Positions 17,341 to 26,549 of a stretch of DNA of 64,000 bases are shown here, piece after piece. The translations under genes and the position numbers were made by a program. Every line of letters starts with the position of its first letter. The first letter of the stretch is position 1. The notes beneath the pieces are model-generated. The model was not told where the DNA came from. It was given only the letters and a program-made list of their open reading frames with translations, and did no database searches. The stretch is from NCBI GenBank assembly GCA_023395555.1, contig JAEWYQ010000032.1, positions 16,323 to 80,322 of the forward strand, written 5' to 3'. The DNA comes from Bacillota bacterium (lineage in GTDB: Bacteria > Bacillota > Clostridia > Lachnospirales > Lachnospiraceae).

Positions 17341-18408
17341 ATGATGCCATTACTGGTGTTCAGAGAACGTGTAAAGAATTTCTATCAAAGACATGATATA
17401 TACATTAATCCGGCAATGAAATTTATCTTTGCTTTTGTATCATTTACCGTGATCAATAACGAGATTGGCTTTGATTCCAGGCTGAAGTCCATTGCGGTAC
17501 TGCTAGCGCTGTCACTGGTCAGTGCATTCACTCCTTCGGCAATTATGGTGTTGATTGCGACACTGATGGCGGCTATGCATATCTATTATGCTTCGCCGAT
17601 TTTATCGATTTTGGTAATCATCCTGCTGATGATCTTATACTTTTTATTTGCCAGATTTACACCCCGCTACGGTTATGTGGTGCTGGCAATGCCGATTTTG
17701 TATTTTCTGAAGATTCCCTATGTGATGCCCATCCTGCTGGGGATCGTTGCTGCACCTGTGGCCATTGTTGCTACGGGCTGCGGTGTGATCATATATTACA
17801 TTCTCCAGCTGGTGAAGACCGCGGTGAATGTACAGGTAAATCCCTCTGTGGACGATGTGCTGAAGCTCTATACGGATGTAATTGATGCATTGCTGAATAA
17901 TAAGCAGATGATTATGGCGGTCGTTATCTTTGTTTTAATCCTCCTGGTAGTGTACTATGTCCGGCGGATGAAGTTTGACTATGCATTTGAGATATCCATT
18001 GCTGCAGGTGTTTTGACCAGTATTCTCGGGTTTCTCATCAGTGACATTATTCTGGATAAATCAGAACAGATTCTTGCCATGATCCTGGGCACACTGGTAT
18101 CGGGAGTTATTGCATATATAGCGCATTTCTTTAAGCTTACCCTGGATTATTCAGGAGTGGAGCATGTCCAGTTCGAGGATGATGTTTATTATTATTATGT
18201 GAAGGCAGTCCCTAAGGTCACGGTAACAGCACCTCAGAAGAAGGTGAAGCATATCAATGTGAAGAACGCAGGAGTAGATCCGGCCAGGACCGGGCTTCGC
18301 AGACAGGATACAGAGGATATGGAAGAAGAATACGACGAGGACGATGATGTTTATTCCGGCAGAGACGAGGATTACAGCTATAGGCAGAATGGTATGGATG
18401 ATGAATAA
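17341..18408 (+). CDS. polytopic membrane protein upstream of cdaA
   Basis: 355 residues. About seven to eight hydrophobic helices occupy residues 25-275 (for example VLLALSLVSAFTPSAIMVLIA, ILVIILLMILYFLF, AVVIFVLILLVVYYV). A strongly charged C-terminal tail follows, with an acidic Tyr-rich end (EEEYDEDDDVYSGRDEDYSY). No enzymatic motif recognised. It is 23 bases upstream of cdaA and very likely in the same operon; a role in cell-envelope or osmotic physiology with c-di-AMP is inference from context. Confidence 0.7.
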   Translation: MMPLLVFRERVKNFYQRHDIYINPAMKFIFAFVSFTVINNEIGFDSRLKSIAVLLALSLVSAFTPSAIMVLIATLMAAMHIYYASPILSILVIILLMILYFLFARFTPRYGYVVLAMPILYFLKIPYVMPILLGIVAAPVAIVATGCGVIIYYILQLVKTAVNVQVNPSVDDVLKLYTDVIDALLNNKQMIMAVVIFVLILLVVYYVRRMKFDYAFEISIAAGVLTSILGFLISDIILDKSEQILAMILGTLVSGVIAYIAHFFKLTLDYSGVEHVQFEDDVYYYYVKAVPKVTVTAPQKKVKHINVKNAGVDPARTGLRRQDTEDMEEEYDEDDDVYSGRDEDYSYRQNGMDDE

Positions 18409-18431
18409 AGAGATGCGGTAGGAGAGGGACT

Positions 18432-19307
18432 ATGGAGGCAATCAGAAGATTAATCAGAGAATACTCGGTATGGATGTCAATCCGGAAGATTTATCTTACG
18501 GATATCTTTGAGATTATTGCTCTGGCATTCCTGATCTATCATGTGGTGAAATGGATCAAAACGACGAGGGCCTGGGCCCTGGTCAAGGGGTTGGCGGTCA
18601 TAATGGCCTTCTGGCTGTTGACTGTAATATTTGATCTGAATGTAATAGCCTGGATTATCAAGAATACAATCAATGTGGGCATAATTGCCATTGTTATTAT
18701 CTTCCAGCCAGAATTTCGTAAGGCGTTGGAGCAGTTGGGACAGAAGAATTTGGTGAAATCCATTATCCCCTTTGACGACAACAAGGAGAGTGAGAAGTTC
18801 TCCGATCATACCTTGAATGAGATCGTCCGGGCGACCTTTGAATTGGCCAGGACGAAGACGGGAGCGCTGATCGTCATGGAGGAGGATACGCCGCTGAACG
18901 ATTTTGAAAACACCGGTATCTATATCGACAGTCTCATCAGCAGTGAGCTTCTGATTAATATTTTTGAACATAACACACCCCTTCATGACGGAGCGGTAAT
19001 TCTCAGAGGAAACCGGATTGTGGCGGCAACCTGCTATTTGCCTCTTTCGGATAATATGCAGCTCAGTAAGGATTTGGGGACAAGACATAGAGCAGGAATC
19101 GGTATCAGTGAGGTATCGGACAGCTTGACCATAATTGTGTCGGAAGAGACGGGAAGGGTGTCCATCGCCAGGGAAGGCAAGCTGATCCGTAATGTCGACG
19201 GTGATTATCTGAGGGCGAAGCTGATAGATGTACAGAAGAAATCAGCGGAACCCAGGAAATTAAAATTATGGAAGGGAAGAATAAAGAATGAAAGAGAAGT
19301 TGACTAG
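18432..19307 (+). CDS. cdaA: diadenylate cyclase CdaA
   Basis: Membrane-bound enzyme making cyclic di-AMP from two ATP. 291 residues: three N-terminal transmembrane helices (about 25-95) followed by the DAC domain with the DGA motif at 186-188 (PLHDGAVI) and RHR at 218-220 (GTRHRAGIG). c-di-AMP is an essential second messenger for potassium and cell-wall homeostasis in Firmicutes. It overlaps the start of cdaR by 20 bases, so the two are translated together. Confidence 0.95.
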   Translation: MEAIRRLIREYSVWMSIRKIYLTDIFEIIALAFLIYHVVKWIKTTRAWALVKGLAVIMAFWLLTVIFDLNVIAWIIKNTINVGIIAIVIIFQPEFRKALEQLGQKNLVKSIIPFDDNKESEKFSDHTLNEIVRATFELARTKTGALIVMEEDTPLNDFENTGIYIDSLISSELLINIFEHNTPLHDGAVILRGNRIVAATCYLPLSDNMQLSKDLGTRHRAGIGISEVSDSLTIIVSEETGRVSIAREGKLIRNVDGDYLRAKLIDVQKKSAEPRKLKLWKGRIKNEREVD

Positions 19308-20517
19308 AAACATCGGCTTAAAGGTTCTGTCTATTATTCTTGCCGCCATTCTGTGGCTTATTATAACAAATGTGGATGATCCGGTGGTTCCGGCCTCTTT
19401 TTCCAATGTACCGGTAAAGATATTAAATGAAGATGCCATTCTTTCCCAGGAGATGGTATATGAGATCGTAGAAGGGGCTGCCATTGACTTTACTGTGGCG
19501 GTGAGACGATCCATTAAAGAGACCCTTACTTCATCTGATTTTGAAGTGACGGCGGATTTTGCCAAGCTCTCCGATGTCAATGCGGTTGCCATAGAGATCA
19601 GATCTCCGAAATATGGAGCGGATGTTACCGTAACAGAAGGACGCTACCAGATGATGAAAATTAATCGGGAGGAGCGGATCAGCAAGAAGTTCAAGGTTGC
19701 GGTGGTGACCAAGGGAGAGCCTGCCGATGGCTACCATGTGGGAGGGAAGTCCGTCAGCAATCTGATTACCGTATCGGGGCCTAAGAGTATGATAGAACGA
19801 ATCAAGGACGTTGTGACCGAGGTAAATGTATCCGGTTCCTCAGAGACCTTTACCGCCTATGAGAAGCCGAAGGCCTATGATGAAGATGGTGAGGAAGTAG
19901 TAGGTAAGAATCTGACCTTTGGACAGAGTTATATTTCTGTCAAGATAACGATATATGAGACCAAGGAGATTGCTCTTACCATCAATCCTGTCGGAGAACC
20001 GGCCTATGGCTATACCGTGACCAAGGTAGAGTATGAGCCGCGGACCATTGAAATTGCCGGCCCGGAACATCTCCTTAGAGGCATGGAGGAGCTGGTGATC
20101 AATGAGGATATCAGCGAAATGGGGAAGAGTGTCCAGAAGGATATAAATATTCAGGAAGAACTGGAAGACGGACTCCAGCTGGTAGAGGACGACCATATGG
20201 CGTTCATTGATATTACCATTGAGAGGGCGGATACAAAAGTGATCACCTTCTGGCCGGGAGATATTGAGATACGTAATCTTCCTCCGGATTTGTACGGCAG
20301 CTTTCTGACAACCGGATCGCTGAATCTGAAGGTGATGGGTCCGGCAGATGAGTTAAAGGATATTTCCAGGAGTTCGCTGAAGCTATATGTTGATCTGAAG
20401 GACTATACCCCCGGAACTTATTCTGTTAAAGTGCAGGCGGATCTGGAGGGCTACTCCAAGTTAGCCAGCAGCCCGGATGTAAATGTCTATATTGCTCCTG
20501 AGGTTTCCGGTGATTAA
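19288..20517 (+). CDS. cdaR: YbbR-domain regulator of CdaA
   Basis: 409 residues: one N-terminal membrane anchor (LKVLSIILAAILWLIITNV) and an extracytoplasmic part with about four YbbR repeats (for example VSGPKSMIERIKDVVTEVNV, IAGPEHLLRGMEELVIN, VMGPADELKDISRSSLKLYV). CdaR binds and tunes the cyclase CdaA at the membrane. In many Firmicutes glmM follows; here an HPr-like gene does. Confidence 0.9.
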   Translation: MKEKLTRNIGLKVLSIILAAILWLIITNVDDPVVPASFSNVPVKILNEDAILSQEMVYEIVEGAAIDFTVAVRRSIKETLTSSDFEVTADFAKLSDVNAVAIEIRSPKYGADVTVTEGRYQMMKINREERISKKFKVAVVTKGEPADGYHVGGKSVSNLITVSGPKSMIERIKDVVTEVNVSGSSETFTAYEKPKAYDEDGEEVVGKNLTFGQSYISVKITIYETKEIALTINPVGEPAYGYTVTKVEYEPRTIEIAGPEHLLRGMEELVINEDISEMGKSVQKDINIQEELEDGLQLVEDDHMAFIDITIERADTKVITFWPGDIEIRNLPPDLYGSFLTTGSLNLKVMGPADELKDISRSSLKLYVDLKDYTPGTYSVKVQADLEGYSKLASSPDVNVYIAPEVSGD

Positions 20518-20568
20518 GTCAGTCAGGGCGGAAGCGTCTGCAGTTGACTTTGTGATAGGAGGGATGGC

Positions 20569-20844
20569 ATGGTTAGTACCAAGCTGGTGGTGAATATTCC
20601 TGCGGGATTGCATCTGAGACCAATCAGCGTATTATGCAACAGGGCCATTGAATTTAAATCCACGATTACGATCCGTATCGGAGAGAAGTCCGTGAATGCC
20701 AAGAGTGTGCTGGGCGTCTTATCGGCCTGTGTGAAGCATGGGGATGAGATAGAACTGCTGTGCGAGGGTTCCGACGAGCTTCTGGCGTTGGAAGAGCTGA
20801 GCAATATAATAAGAGGCGGTCTGGGCATGGAGCTGCCAAAGTAG
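20569..20844 (+). CDS. HPr-family phosphocarrier protein
   Basis: 91 residues. His15 (PAGLHLRPIS), the residue phosphorylated by enzyme I, and Ser46 (NAKSVLGVLSA), the HPr kinase site, are both at their canonical positions. It could be the PTS HPr or a regulatory paralogue such as Crh; the presence of His15 argues against Crh. No enzyme I gene is adjacent. It starts 52 bases after cdaR with AGGAGGGAT as ribosome site. Confidence 0.85.
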   Translation: MVSTKLVVNIPAGLHLRPISVLCNRAIEFKSTITIRIGEKSVNAKSVLGVLSACVKHGDEIELLCEGSDELLALEELSNIIRGGLGMELPK

Positions 20845-20877
20845 GAAAACCCTAGGAGATTAATTTATAAAAAATAG

Positions 20878-20961
20878 TTGTAATTGAAAATACGGGATGC
20901 TATAATGGAGGTCACTATCAATCGAGGCGCAAAAGCGCTGCAGGTTGCAGTGACCTTTTTT
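20878..20961 (+). promoter_or_regulatory. promoter with immediate terminator hairpin (leuA leader)
   Basis: TTGTAA at 20878-20883, 17-base spacer, TATAAT at 20901-20906. Directly after comes a hairpin: GGTCACT (20910-20916) with AGTGACC (20949-20955), an inner GCGC-AAAA-GCGC, and six T at 20956-20961. It may be an attenuator or short RNA at the head of the leuA leader, or the terminator of the cda-HPr operon with a chance -10. The rest of the leader to 21185 holds two more inverted repeats (21088-21115, 21141-21168) and no gene. No T-box signature (GGTGGNACC) was found. Confidence 0.55.
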
Positions 20962-21196
20962 GGGATTAAAATTACCAATTTATCAGGGAAAGGATTTGAT
21001 GCTGTTGGGACTCGCGTAGATAATACCACGTTATTTATTATCAAGAAATACAGCGTAATTTATCGACTCCGTAGCTAGAATGGGAAGTGTCTCTGCAGGC
21101 TTTGCAGCTGAGACGTTGAAAATTGCATGAATTTGATGTGCCGGCGCGGCAATGTGCTGCCGCTGGCGTATACCTATAATAGCCAGGAGGATAATT

Positions 21197-22864
21197 ATGA
21201 TGAATTTTAAGAGATATCAGAGAAATCCCGTTGTGGATTTACCAGACAGACAGTGGCCGGGAAAGCAGATTACAAAGGCGCCGATTTGGTGCAGTGTGGA
21301 TTTAAGAGATGGAAATCAGGCGCTGATTGAACCCATGGTAGTGGAGGAAAAGATTGAGTTTTTCCAGCTTTTGGTGAAGCTTGGCTTTAAGGAAATTGAG
21401 GTTGGATTTCCCTCCGCATCCCAGATTGAATATGATTTCTTAAGACAATTAGTCGACCGGAGGCTGATCCCGGAGGATGTCACAATCCAGGTTCTGGTGC
21501 AATGCAGGGAGCATTTGTTGAAAAGAACCTTTGAATCGCTGGAAGGTGTAAAGCGGGCCATTGTCCATATTTATAACTCTACTTCTACTTTACAGAGAGA
21601 TGTGGTATTCCACATGTCCAGGAAAGAGATTAAGCAGATTGCATTGGATGCGACAAAGATGGTAAAGGAATATGCGAAGGATTTTCCGGGTGAGATTATT
21701 CTGGAATATTCCCCGGAGAGCTTTACCGGAACAGAGGTGGATTTTGCTCTGGATGTCTGCACCGGGGTGCAGGACATTTGGCAGCCGACGCCGGAGAAGA
21801 AGATTATCTTCAATCTTCCCGCAACGGTTGAGATGAACACACCCAATGTGTATGCGGATCAGATCGAATGGATGAGCCGTAATTTTAAAAACCGCGATTC
21901 CATCATTCTCAGCGTTCATCCCCACAATGACCGGGGCACAGGCGTGGCGATTGCAGAGCTGGCTCTGCTTGCCGGTGCGGACAGGGTGGAAGGAACCCTT
22001 TTTGGCAATGGAGAGAGAACGGGTAATGTCGATATCTTGACGATAGCTTACAATATGTTTTCCCAGGGGATTAATCCCGAGCTGGAGATTGATAATGTTA
22101 ACGAACTCATTGAAGCGTATGAGCGTCTGTGCAAGATGAAGGTGCACGAGAGACATCCATATGCGGGGAAATTGGTATTTACCGCATTCTCAGGTTCCCA
22201 CCAGGATGCCATTAATAAGGGGGTTCAGGCGATGAAGGAGCGTAACAGCGCTCACTGGGCCGTTCCCTACCTTCCTATAGATCCTGCGGATATCGGAAGA
22301 CAATATGAGCCGATTGTCCGTATCAACAGCCAGTCCGGCAAGGGCGGTGTTGCCTTTGTTATGGAGAACTACTTTGGATTCAAGCTGCCCAAGGGCATGC
22401 ATAAGGAATTTGCCGATGTTATTCAGCGTATATCCGAGAACCAGGGTGAGGTTTCACCGGAGCAGATCATGAATGAATTCAAGATTTGCTATCTTGAGAG
22501 AAAAGAGCCCCTGCATTTTAGAAGATGCAGAATTGAAGATATTGCGGATCGGGATGAAGCCAGCACCAAAGCGGAAGTGGTTTACACCAATGCAGGTGAG
22601 GAGAGGACCTTCACGGCCATCGGCAATGGACCTATTGATGCGGTTCAGAGAGGCCTCATGGAGGAGCTTGGCATCGAGATCAAGGTATTGGATTATACAG
22701 AGCATGCCTTGAGCGGCGGAGCCGGTGCGCAGGCAGCGGCATACATTCATATGCTGGACGCGAAGAGCGGAAGAGTTACCTATGGTGTCGGCGTAAGCTC
22801 TAATATAACCAGGGCTTCGATCCGTGCCATCTTCAGCGCCCTTAACCGATTGGAGTTAAAATAA
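21197..22864 (+). CDS. leuA: 2-isopropylmalate synthase (LeuA2 type)
   Basis: First committed step of leucine synthesis: acetyl-CoA plus 2-oxoisovalerate. 555 residues from ATG 21197 (AGCCAGGAGG upstream); the in-frame ATG at 21152 has no site. Catalytic TIM barrel: DLRDGNQAL (residues 35-43), metal histidines in LSVHPHNDRGTGVA, GTLFGNGERTGNVD; C-terminal LeuA dimer/leucine-feedback domain from about 440 (DYTEHALSGGAGAQAAAYIHM). The length and DLRDGNQA motif put it in the long-type group shared by actinobacteria and clostridia. No other leu gene follows. Confidence 0.93.
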   Translation: MMNFKRYQRNPVVDLPDRQWPGKQITKAPIWCSVDLRDGNQALIEPMVVEEKIEFFQLLVKLGFKEIEVGFPSASQIEYDFLRQLVDRRLIPEDVTIQVLVQCREHLLKRTFESLEGVKRAIVHIYNSTSTLQRDVVFHMSRKEIKQIALDATKMVKEYAKDFPGEIILEYSPESFTGTEVDFALDVCTGVQDIWQPTPEKKIIFNLPATVEMNTPNVYADQIEWMSRNFKNRDSIILSVHPHNDRGTGVAIAELALLAGADRVEGTLFGNGERTGNVDILTIAYNMFSQGINPELEIDNVNELIEAYERLCKMKVHERHPYAGKLVFTAFSGSHQDAINKGVQAMKERNSAHWAVPYLPIDPADIGRQYEPIVRINSQSGKGGVAFVMENYFGFKLPKGMHKEFADVIQRISENQGEVSPEQIMNEFKICYLERKEPLHFRRCRIEDIADRDEASTKAEVVYTNAGEERTFTAIGNGPIDAVQRGLMEELGIEIKVLDYTEHALSGGAGAQAAAYIHMLDAKSGRVTYGVGVSSNITRASIRAIFSALNRLELK

Positions 22865-22885
22865 AGGATTACATTATAAAAAGAT

Positions 22886-22937
22886 CTGCAGCCATAGGAA
22901 CTGCCCATAGGGGCAGCTTTCTGTGGCTGTAGTTTTT
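22886..22937 (+). terminator. terminator of leuA
   Basis: Long stem: 15 bases (22886-22900) pair with 22918-22932 through GU and a few mismatches, and an inner perfect CTGCCC-ATAG-GGGCAG, followed by five T. Confidence 0.85.
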
Positions 22938-23266
22938 ATCGTATAGAAAAGTTCATCCTATACGGCAAAATGCTACGCAGGATGTACATGCCGCGCAAAA
23001 TGCACATTCTGTGCATGGGCAGATGTTGCCTGAAGGCAACCGTGCGGCAGCACAAAAGTCCGCAAGCAATAATATGGAAAAAGACAATTAAAAAAGGTGT
23101 TTTAAGGGAAGAATAGATATAATAAAATGTTCCGGAAGTGCCTTTGATGGTAAAGGAAGGGGCCTTGCTTGACGAATTCTTCCCTGAAATGCTATAATTT
23201 CTATGTCGCGCTTTCCGTAAGGAAAAGGAATAGTTGTTGGATTTCAGGATATATGGAGGGTATAAC
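22938..23266. promoter_or_regulatory. intergenic spacer with promoter of the teichoic-acid-like cluster
   Basis: The spacer holds small inverted repeats near 23000-23030 (TGCACA/TGTGCA, GTTGCC/GGCAAC) and, at 23169-23198, a promoter: TTGACG, 18-base spacer, TATAAT. The first gene starts about 70 bases later. No gene is seen in the spacer. Confidence 0.65.
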
Positions 23267-25690
23267 ATGAAGATAAGTATTATTATTCCGTACCACGAAG
23301 GCGAGAGCTATCTACGTGACTGTCTGGACAGTTTGTCCGAGCAGGCGGTCAGGGATATGGAGGTTCTTCTGATCTGTGACCGGGTAAAGGAAAAGGAGCT
23401 GGAGATGCTTTCGGATTATGAAGGCTTGTCCATCCGTGTACATCGTCTCAAGGGAAAGACAGGTGTGGCAGCTGCACGGAATCTGGGTCTGGAGAAAGCA
23501 TGCGGTGAGTATGTGTATTTTCTGGACAGTGATGATTATTTGTATGGTGACACCCTTGAGAAGCTGCTTCAGGCTGCCCAGGACTGGGAAGCGGATATTG
23601 TCTATGGCAAGAAAATCCCCACCTGGTTTGGAAGAGCTGTTTTTCTGGCAAGAAAGCTGGAGCAGGATGCCGGGGATGAGGAGACGGAGAATGAGGGAAG
23701 CGCCTCGGATACGGCTCAGCTGGACGCGGAAAACGGCGGTAATGACCGCGGCGGAGCAGACAGAGGCAATGATGATACAGATAATGACGATACAGATAAC
23801 GGAGATACAGACAATGATGATACAGACAATACGGATAAGGACAAAGCGGGTGATGCAGGCAGAAGAATCCTAGAGGATGATAGTAACAGTGAAGATGGAA
23901 CAGAAGAGATGTCCGAGGAGGAACTGTTTCGCCGGAAGGAGGCCCGAATCAGGAAGGCATACCGAGTTTTGGTGGTAAAGCGGAAGGGAGTTCGCAATAT
24001 ATCAGTACTGGGAATATTGTTTCGCAGAAGTTTTATTGAAGAGCATCACTTGCGGTTTCCGGAAAATATTATTTATTTGTCGGATGCTCCTTTTCTGGTA
24101 GAAGCCCTGTCTAAGACGGAACGATTCTGTAAGAGGCTGAGTGCAAAGTATATAAAGAGAAAGCACAATGATGCCATTAATCTGCCTTCTCTGTCACAAG
24201 TAAAGGATCCCAACCGTTTTTTTGATTTTTTAGATACCTATTATGAAACAATCAAGAGGATACCCCCGGATTCCGAATTGCGGTATCTCTTTGACAGAAA
24301 ATATATTATGTATTATACCGGGGTTTATGCCCCAAAGCTGAAGCGAAGCATGAATTCTGCCTGGCGTGAGGAGAATTTCATTCGTATGAGCGACCTTATG
24401 AACCGGATCAGTCCGAGGGCAATAAGATCAGTGAGAGGCTATAAAAGGCGTATTGTCAAAGCTCTGATGCGCCGGGATGTGCAGGCGGCCCAAAGGATTG
24501 TTACCCGTCATCTGGCCTGGCAGAAGCTGAAAAGAGTGGTCCGGAGCAGGAAAGCCCTGTATATGGCCTTCTATTTTCATGTGTTTATGAAACGGCCGAT
24601 GAAGAATTATATTTTATTTGAAAGCTTTTTTGGTAAGAATTATTCGGACAGTCCCAAATATATCTATGAATATTTGGCGAAGCACTATCCGGATCAATAT
24701 AAATTTATCTGGGTCATTAATAAAAGAAATACCCGGATACCGTACCGGCACAGGAAGATCAGACGCTATAGTCTGGCTTATTACTATTATCTGGCATGCA
24801 GCAGATATTATGTATTCAACGGAAGACAGCCGGAATGGGTAATCAAGAGGCCGGGGAATATCTTTCTGCAGACCTGGCATGGGACGCCGTTAAAGAAGCT
24901 GGTCTTCGATATTGAGGAGATCACCTCGGCAACTCCCAAATATAAGCAGCAGGTATACAAGCAATCCCGCGCCTGGGACTACTTGATTGCACCCAATGCC
25001 TTCTGCAGCGTAACCTTCCGCAGATGCTTTATGTATGAGAATCAGATGCTGGAAACCGGCTATCCCAGAAATGATATTTTACATGATCCTGACCGGGAAG
25101 AGCTGTCCCGTCAGATTCGCAGCAGGATAGGAATTCCTCAGGATAAAAAAGCAATTCTCTATGCGCCGACCTGGAGGGACGATGAGTTCTATGGCAAGGG
25201 GCAGTACAAATTCGAATTAAATCTGGATCTGGAGAAAATGCGCCGTGATTTAGGGGAGGAGTATGTAATCTTGCTCCGGACCCATTATTTTATCGCAGAT
25301 TCCCTGGATGTGAGGGCCTTCTCCGGCTTTGCCTATAATTTAAGCAGGTATGATGATATATCGGAGCTGTACCTGATCTCGGATATTCTGATTACGGATT
25401 ATTCCTCTGTCTTCTTTGACTATGCCAATTTGAAGCGGCCGATGCTGTTTTATACCTATGATCTGGAAAAATACCGGGATGTACTCCGGGGCTTTTATTT
25501 TGACATTGAAAAAGAAGTACCGGGACCCCTGTTGTTTACCACAGAGGAGGTAGTTGAGGCAGTCCGGGGGATCGATGAAGTGGCGGCGAAGTATCAACAG
25601 CGGTACGATGAGTTTTACAACAGATTTTGTGCATGGGAAGATGGACATGCAGCTAAAAAAGTGGTAGAATCAGTATTCAGAGTACCATGA
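23267..25690 (+). CDS. fusion glycosyltransferase: GT2 domain plus CDP-glycerol glycerophosphotransferase
   Basis: 807 residues from ATG 23267 (ATGGAGGG upstream). Residues 1-270 are a GT-A family 2 domain (ISIIIPYHEGESYLRDCLDSL, GVAAARNLGLEKACGEYVYFLDSDDY). It is interrupted at about 130-215 by an acidic low-complexity insert containing DDTDN repeats. From about 430 a TagB/TagF-type domain follows: QTWHGTPLKKL, APTWRDDEFYGKGQYKF, LRTHYF, ITDYSSVFFDYANL, GFYFDIEKEVPGP. Such proteins add a sugar and then poly(glycerol-phosphate) units to an undecaprenol-linked acceptor at the inner membrane face. First gene of the cluster that ends at 30280. Confidence 0.85.
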   Translation: MKISIIIPYHEGESYLRDCLDSLSEQAVRDMEVLLICDRVKEKELEMLSDYEGLSIRVHRLKGKTGVAAARNLGLEKACGEYVYFLDSDDYLYGDTLEKLLQAAQDWEADIVYGKKIPTWFGRAVFLARKLEQDAGDEETENEGSASDTAQLDAENGGNDRGGADRGNDDTDNDDTDNGDTDNDDTDNTDKDKAGDAGRRILEDDSNSEDGTEEMSEEELFRRKEARIRKAYRVLVVKRKGVRNISVLGILFRRSFIEEHHLRFPENIIYLSDAPFLVEALSKTERFCKRLSAKYIKRKHNDAINLPSLSQVKDPNRFFDFLDTYYETIKRIPPDSELRYLFDRKYIMYYTGVYAPKLKRSMNSAWREENFIRMSDLMNRISPRAIRSVRGYKRRIVKALMRRDVQAAQRIVTRHLAWQKLKRVVRSRKALYMAFYFHVFMKRPMKNYILFESFFGKNYSDSPKYIYEYLAKHYPDQYKFIWVINKRNTRIPYRHRKIRRYSLAYYYYLACSRYYVFNGRQPEWVIKRPGNIFLQTWHGTPLKKLVFDIEEITSATPKYKQQVYKQSRAWDYLIAPNAFCSVTFRRCFMYENQMLETGYPRNDILHDPDREELSRQIRSRIGIPQDKKAILYAPTWRDDEFYGKGQYKFELNLDLEKMRRDLGEEYVILLRTHYFIADSLDVRAFSGFAYNLSRYDDISELYLISDILITDYSSVFFDYANLKRPMLFYTYDLEKYRDVLRGFYFDIEKEVPGPLLFTTEEVVEAVRGIDEVAAKYQQRYDEFYNRFCAWEDGHAAKKVVESVFRVP
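23771..23830. repeat. 4 x 15-bp in-frame repeat encoding DDTDN
   Basis: Four successive 15-base units (GAYGATACAGAYAAY type) code for three DDTDN and one GDTDN in the acidic insert of the fusion glycosyltransferase. The unit is a multiple of three, so copy-number change would keep the frame. Confidence 0.85.
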
Positions 25691-25763
25691 AAGCGAAGGT
25701 TACGGTTCCGTCTGCGATGTCATCCAGGAGAAACCATAACAAGCAAGGAAGCGGAGGATCAAT

Positions 25764-26540
25764 GTGAGACAATTATGGAAGAATTTTAGCAAATACCGCT
25801 TTTTACTGGGGGAATTGGTAAAGAAGGATATCCGGCTGCGGTACCGCAGATCCTATCTGGGGATTCTCTGGACGCTGTTGGAGCCGATTCTGACCACGGC
25901 AGTACTGGCCTTTGTATTCGGCGGTCTGCGTAAGGTAAAGGACCCTCAGTTTCCGGTTTATATTCTGACAGGACGGCTGTTGTACAGCTTCTTTTCTGAT
26001 GCGACAAAATCAGCAATGAAATCAATCCGCAGCAACAGCGGCATGATCAAGAAGGTATATGTGCCGAAGTATATCTATCCCCTGTCCGGCGTGCTCTCCA
26101 ATTATGTAATATTTCTTATTTCCATGTTGGTGCTATTCGGCGCGGCTGTTATCTTTAAAGTGCGGCCCACGGTATATGTAATACAGGCAGTCATACCGTT
26201 GTTTTTACTGCTGGTGCTGGCGCTGGGCTTTGGAATGATATTAGCTACCATGGCTGTATTTTTCCGTGATCTGGAGTATTTATGGGGGGTTGTGCTGATG
26301 CTTATTATGTACACCAGCGGAATTTTCTACCATGTAGAGGACCTGCGTCTTGGGGATAAGGCATGGGTGCTTAGGTTGAATCCGCTCTATACGGTAATCA
26401 GTAATTTTCGGAATGCTATCTTCGGCGCACCCATGAATCAGACGATGCTGCTGCTGTCTGTATGCTATAGCTTTGGCGCGCTGGCGATTGGGTTTGTATT
26501 GTTTTACCGGAAGCAGGATGAATTTATTCTTAACATATAA
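25764..26540 (+). CDS. tagG: ABC-2 type permease, teichoic acid/polysaccharide exporter
   Basis: 258 residues with six predicted membrane helices and the ABC-2 pattern (KKDIRLRYRRSYLGILWTLLEP at the N-terminus; ATMAVFFRDLEYLW; FYHVEDL; LNPLYTVISNFRNA). TagG/Wzm-type permeases flip lipid-linked polymers outward with the ATPase encoded next. The start is preceded by GCGGAGG. Gene symbol follows teichoic acid context; a Wzm-type polysaccharide role is equally compatible. Confidence 0.85.
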   Translation: MRQLWKNFSKYRFLLGELVKKDIRLRYRRSYLGILWTLLEPILTTAVLAFVFGGLRKVKDPQFPVYILTGRLLYSFFSDATKSAMKSIRSNSGMIKKVYVPKYIYPLSGVLSNYVIFLISMLVLFGAAVIFKVRPTVYVIQAVIPLFLLLVLALGFGMILATMAVFFRDLEYLWGVVLMLIMYTSGIFYHVEDLRLGDKAWVLRLNPLYTVISNFRNAIFGAPMNQTMLLLSVCYSFGALAIGFVLFYRKQDEFILNI

Positions 26541-26549
26541 GGATGCGGG

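Noticed and set aside
20906..21190. T-box leader for leuA
   Set aside because: No GGTGGNACC T-box core or specifier-stem pattern is visible, although a terminator-like hairpin is present.
22938..23266. 110-codon minus-strand frame in the spacer before the teichoic-acid-like cluster
   Set aside because: It has no ribosome site, no domain, and covers a leuA-side terminator flank and the plus-strand promoter.
23716..23997. Open frame on the minus strand across the acidic repeat
   Set aside because: It is the low-complexity Ser/Leu-rich shadow of the DDTDN repeat in the fusion glycosyltransferase.
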